From NCBI RefSeq assembly GCF_000419765.1, contig NZ_ATTQ01000005.1, forward strand, positions 62,001 through 126,000: 64,000 bases of DNA, given 5' to 3'. Both the position numbers and the translations under genes were made by a program. The notes below the pieces were generated by a model, which worked only from the letters and a program-made list of their open reading frames with translations, was not told the DNA's origin and made no database searches. This document shows positions 61,654 to 64,000 of this stretch, piece after piece. Origin of the DNA: Rhizobium mongolense USDA 1844. Its GTDB lineage: Bacteria > Pseudomonadota > Alphaproteobacteria > Rhizobiales > Rhizobiaceae. Positions within the stretch are counted from its first letter, which is position 1; each line of letters begins with the position of its first letter.

Positions 61654-62667
61654 TCAAACGTCGCTTCCATCGAAAATCTGCCGCACGATATAATTAGGCG
61701 AAGCGTCGTCGCGATAGTAGGTGCGGGCAATCATCTCTGCCAGGATGCCAGTCGTGATCAACTGCACGGACGAGAGCAGCAGCACGACGCCGACCATGAG
61801 CATCGGGCGGGTACCAATATCGTTGCCCAAAATGAACTTGTCGAAGAACAGGTATAGCAGGATCAGCGTTGCGAGTGCTCCGAGGCCGAGGCCGAGCGAG
61901 CCGAAGAAATGGCCGGGCCGCGCCTTGTAGCGCATGAAGAACATCACCGACAGCAGGTCGAGGATAACGCGGAAGGTCCGGGAGATGCCGTATTTCGACT
62001 GGCCGTGCTGGCGGGCATGGTGGGTGACGCCCATTTCGCCGATGCGCGAGCTCGGGACGACGCCGGCGACCCAGGCGGGGATGAAGCGGTGCATTTCACC
62101 CATCAGCTTCACCTGCTTGATGATCGAGGCGCGGTAGATCTTCAGGCTGCAGCCATAGTCGTGCAGCTTCACGCCGGTGATGCGGCCGATCAGATAGTTG
62201 GCGCACCATGAGGGAATCTTGCGCAGCAGCAGGCCGTCCTTGCGGTTCTTTCGCCAGCCGACCAGGAGATCGAGTTCACGGCGCTCGAGTTCGGAAATCA
62301 TCGAAGGAATGTCCTTCGGATCATTCTGCAGGTCGCCGTCCATCGTTGCAATCAGCCGGCCTTGCGCCGTGTCGATGCCGGCCTGCATCGCAGCGGTTTG
62401 GCCGAAGTTGCGCTGCAACTCCACAATCCTGAGCGCCAGCCCTTCACGCCCTAGATATTTGCGGGCGTTGACGAGCGTGGCATCCGTGCTGCCGTCATCG
62501 ATCAGGATAATCTCCCACCGGTCAGGATAAGCGACCATCGCATCGCATATCCGTTCGACAAGCGGGCCGACGCTTTCTTCCTCGTTGAAGACCGGCACCA
62601 CAAGCGAAAGTTCGAGCGACTGCGTTAGATCATTTGCGCTTTGCAGCGACTCTGACGTTGTCTGCAA
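61654..62667 (-). CDS. GT2 glycosyltransferase, polyprenyl-phosphate sugar synthase (DPM1/ArnC/RgtE-like)
   Basis: 337 residues. The GT-A domain begins SLVVPVFNEEESVGPLVERI, with IILIDDGSTD, IATMDGDLQNDPKDIPSMIS and VGWRKNRKDG. Two C-terminal membrane helices follow (about 236-262 and 272-300), then NYIVRQIF. It transfers a sugar from UDP-sugar to undecaprenyl- or dodecaprenyl-phosphate on the cytosolic side. The next gene encodes an ArnT-like transferase, the usual user of such a donor. RgtE, which makes dodecaprenyl-phosphate-galacturonic acid in Rhizobium, is the closest named type I know. This is an inference. Confidence 0.85.
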   Translation of the reverse strand: MQTTSESLQSANDLTQSLELSLVVPVFNEEESVGPLVERICDAMVAYPDRWEIILIDDGSTDATLVNARKYLGREGLALRIVELQRNFGQTAAMQAGIDTAQGRLIATMDGDLQNDPKDIPSMISELERRELDLLVGWRKNRKDGLLLRKIPSWCANYLIGRITGVKLHDYGCSLKIYRASIIKQVKLMGEMHRFIPAWVAGVVPSSRIGEMGVTHHARQHGQSKYGISRTFRVILDLLSVMFFMRYKARPGHFFGSLGLGLGALATLILLYLFFDKFILGNDIGTRPMLMVGVVLLLSSVQLITTGILAEMIARTYYRDDASPNYIVRQIFDGSDV

Positions 62668-62741
62668 CTGTTATTGCTCCTAAAAGGCCGTGACGGCCAG
62701 TCGAGCGGCGTTTTGGCCGCTGAAGTCAGGAAGCCTAGTAC

Positions 62742-63704
62742 ATGAACTCTCCGGTTGGCGCCAGCCGACAATCCTGGTTCGGACGCAATCGCATGACACT
62801 GCTGACGGTCGTAATCGTCGCAGCCTATGCATTTTTCATCGAGTGGCTCTGGGGATGGTCGGCCATCATCGCCCAATGGGCCGGCGTCGGCGTGATGCCG
62901 ATCCTCGTCGCTCTTGCATTATTGACCAGTACCTATTTCCTGCGGACATGGCGCATCCTCGATTACTTCCCGCGGGAGACGGCGGGCAGGTTCCGCACGC
63001 TTTTCCGGGTGACGCAGGTTCATAACCTGCTCAATATCATGATGCCGTTCCGCACCGGGGAGACGAGCTTTCCGGTTCTCATGCGCGCGGAATTCGGCAT
63101 TCCGCTGACGCGGGCAACCTCCGCCCTGCTTGTCATGCGTCTGCTCGATCTGCACGCGCTGCTTGCCGCAGCCGGCATCGGATTTGCGGCAGCCGCCCCG
63201 ATTGCCGTTCTGGCCTGGTTTTTGTGGGCCGCATTCCTGCTCTTGCCGATCACCGCTTTCCTGATCCGCAAGCCATTGCTTCGCTTCGGCTTCCGGCTCT
63301 TTCCCGCCAAGGCGCACGGCCTGCTGTCGGAGATCGAAAACGGCCTGCCCACAAATGCCACAGCCTTCGCGCGGGCCTGGGCGATGACGGCGGTGAACTG
63401 GCTGGTGAAGGTCGTCGTGCTCGCCTGGGCGCTTAGCCTCATGGGCGTTTCGCCGCTGACGGCGAGCTTCGGCGGCGCGCTCGGCGGCGAGCTTTCGTCG
63501 GTCTTGCCGGTCCATGCGCCGGGCGGCGTTGGCACCTATCCCGCGGGCATTACCGCAGGCGCCGTTGCCTTGGGTGCACCGGGCGGAAAGGCCGCGCTTG
63601 CAGCCCTGGCGCAGGCAAGCATCAACGCACATCTATTGATCATCGTCTCGGCCTTGACGGGAACAGCACTCTCACTGCCCCTCGGGCGCCGCCGCCAGCT
63701 CTGA
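62742..63704 (+). CDS. UPF0104/lysylphosphatidylglycerol synthase-TM family membrane protein
   Basis: 320 residues with about eight membrane helices. The family pattern LFRVTQVHNLLNIMMPFRTG then ETSFPVLMRAEFGIPLTRAT is present, as is LGGELSSVLPVHAPGGVGTY (the LPxPGGxGxxE-like region near the C-terminus). Relatives form the flippase part of MprF, or act alone as lipid or polyprenyl-linked flippases. Divergent from the GT2 gene by 74 bases, so it may move the lipid-linked sugar across the membrane. AGGAAGCC precedes the ATG. Its last 33 bases overlap the convergent sigma factor gene. Confidence 0.82.
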   Translation: MNSPVGASRQSWFGRNRMTLLTVVIVAAYAFFIEWLWGWSAIIAQWAGVGVMPILVALALLTSTYFLRTWRILDYFPRETAGRFRTLFRVTQVHNLLNIMMPFRTGETSFPVLMRAEFGIPLTRATSALLVMRLLDLHALLAAAGIGFAAAAPIAVLAWFLWAAFLLLPITAFLIRKPLLRFGFRLFPAKAHGLLSEIENGLPTNATAFARAWAMTAVNWLVKVVVLAWALSLMGVSPLTASFGGALGGELSSVLPVHAPGGVGTYPAGITAGAVALGAPGGKAALAALAQASINAHLLIIVSALTGTALSLPLGRRRQL

Positions 63705-64000
63705 TATCCTCTTGCGCAGGAAAGCCAGCTCAGGCCCTTGCTGACAGAGGGACAGCGCGCGTTCATAGGCGGTGATCGCCTCCGCCGGTCGGCCGAGCTG
63801 GCGCAGGAAATCGGCGCGTGCGGCATGCGCAAGGTGATAGGTGCCGAGCTTTCCGGATGCCAGGATGCCGTCGATGATCTCAAGCCCTCTCTGCGGCCCT
63901 TCCGACATTGCGATCGCCACTGCACGGTTGAGTTCGACGATCGGCGAGGGCTGCGCCGTAATCAGCAGATCATAATAGGCAGCGATGCGCGGCCAATCCG
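63672..64000 (-). CDS. ECF sigma factor, C-terminal TPR-like extension (5' end outside window)
   Basis: 108 residues are visible, read in from the right edge. The sequence DWPRIAAYYDLLITAQPSPI then VELNRAVAIAMSEGP is the signature of the DUF6596-type C-terminal extension of ECF42-like sigma factors. It is followed by YHLAHAARADFLRQLGRPAE, AITAYERALSLC and FLRKRISELA, a TPR-like tail. The sigma2 and sigma4 domains lie beyond the window. In other genomes such sigma factors sit beside DGPF/YCII-domain genes, which should be looked for just outside. The frame has no stop up to base 64000. Confidence 0.85.
   Translation of the reverse strand, partial: DWPRIAAYYDLLITAQPSPIVELNRAVAIAMSEGPQRGLEIIDGILASGKLGTYHLAHAARADFLRQLGRPAEAITAYERALSLCQQGPELAFLRKRISELAAAPEGQ

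Noticed and set aside
1..64000. CRISPR arrays, insertion sequences, tRNA and rRNA genes
   Set aside because: No regularly spaced repeats, no transposase-like frames with terminal repeats, and no tRNA or rRNA consensus was recognised by eye on either strand; a tRNAscan or Infernal run would settle this.

Overview
The window is a GC-rich chromosomal segment of an alphaproteobacterium of the Rhizobiaceae, most likely Rhizobium (leguminosarum/etli type). The evidence is the combination of a feuN-feuP-feuQ signalling operon, a cycHJKL cytochrome c maturation operon, glnE facing a PleC-type kinase, and short palindromic intergenic repeats of the rhizobial kind. The genus is inferred from gene content and order, not from a database search. 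Nearly all of the window reads as conserved chromosomal housekeeping, envelope, transport and signalling genes. I see no rRNA, tRNA, insertion sequence, intact prophage or CRISPR array.

Layout. 1-3.4 kb: the C-terminal part of a chemoreceptor, DUF1491 and DUF2336 proteins, and two small rhizobial proteins. 3.4-5.4 kb: a DUF1254/DUF1214 membrane pair, then a decayed patch with a broken HigA-type antitoxin and a broken GIY-YIG protein. 5.4-10.4 kb: a bifunctional penicillin-binding protein, a YcgN-type cysteine-cluster protein, an SDR pseudogene, a 43-residue small ORF, a GH19-like lysozyme/chitinase, a Dabb protein, and a palindromic repeat. 10.4-21.4 kb: an MFS carrier, feuNPQ, a surface-antigen-like lipoprotein, cycHJKL, and a class III cyclase with TPRs. 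21.4-34.8 kb: YHS and ankyrin proteins, DegP, a two-component pair, glnE, a PleC-like kinase and pepN. 35-46.8 kb: a soluble chemoreceptor-like protein, a DMT carrier, an unknown 296-residue protein, two small ORFs, a family-4-type uracil-DNA glycosylase, an Hsp70-like protein, an RND pump with its adaptor, and an atypical SDR. 47-64 kb: ETF-ubiquinone oxidoreductase, a DMT/Lrp divergent pair, MgtE, a quinone-oxidoreductase/HxlR divergent pair, an MFS carrier, a lipid kinase-like protein, a DUF4242-cyclase fusion, a glutamine-synthetase-like/aminotransferase divergent pair, two lipid-linked glycosyltransferases facing a UPF0104-type membrane protein, and the C-terminal part of an ECF sigma factor.

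How the genes work together. cycHJKL supplies heme ligation for c-type cytochromes, and ETF-QO feeds electrons from fatty and amino acid oxidation into quinone. FeuNPQ, DegP plus its downstream two-component pair, the RND pump, the PBP and the two glycosyltransferases all concern envelope state. GlnE, the glutamine-synthetase-like enzyme and the aminotransferase concern nitrogen and polyamines. The PleC-like kinase belongs to the family that controls DivK and CtrA, and a CtrA-like site lies in front of it.

I did not find a clear undescribed multi-gene system. The most rewarding observations are the small genes (feuN, 8620-8751, 38433-38820), the soluble receptor with a C-terminal sensory domain, the LacI-type operator cluster at 8.8 kb, the ETF-QO operator, two perfect long palindromes, and three separate decaying genes.
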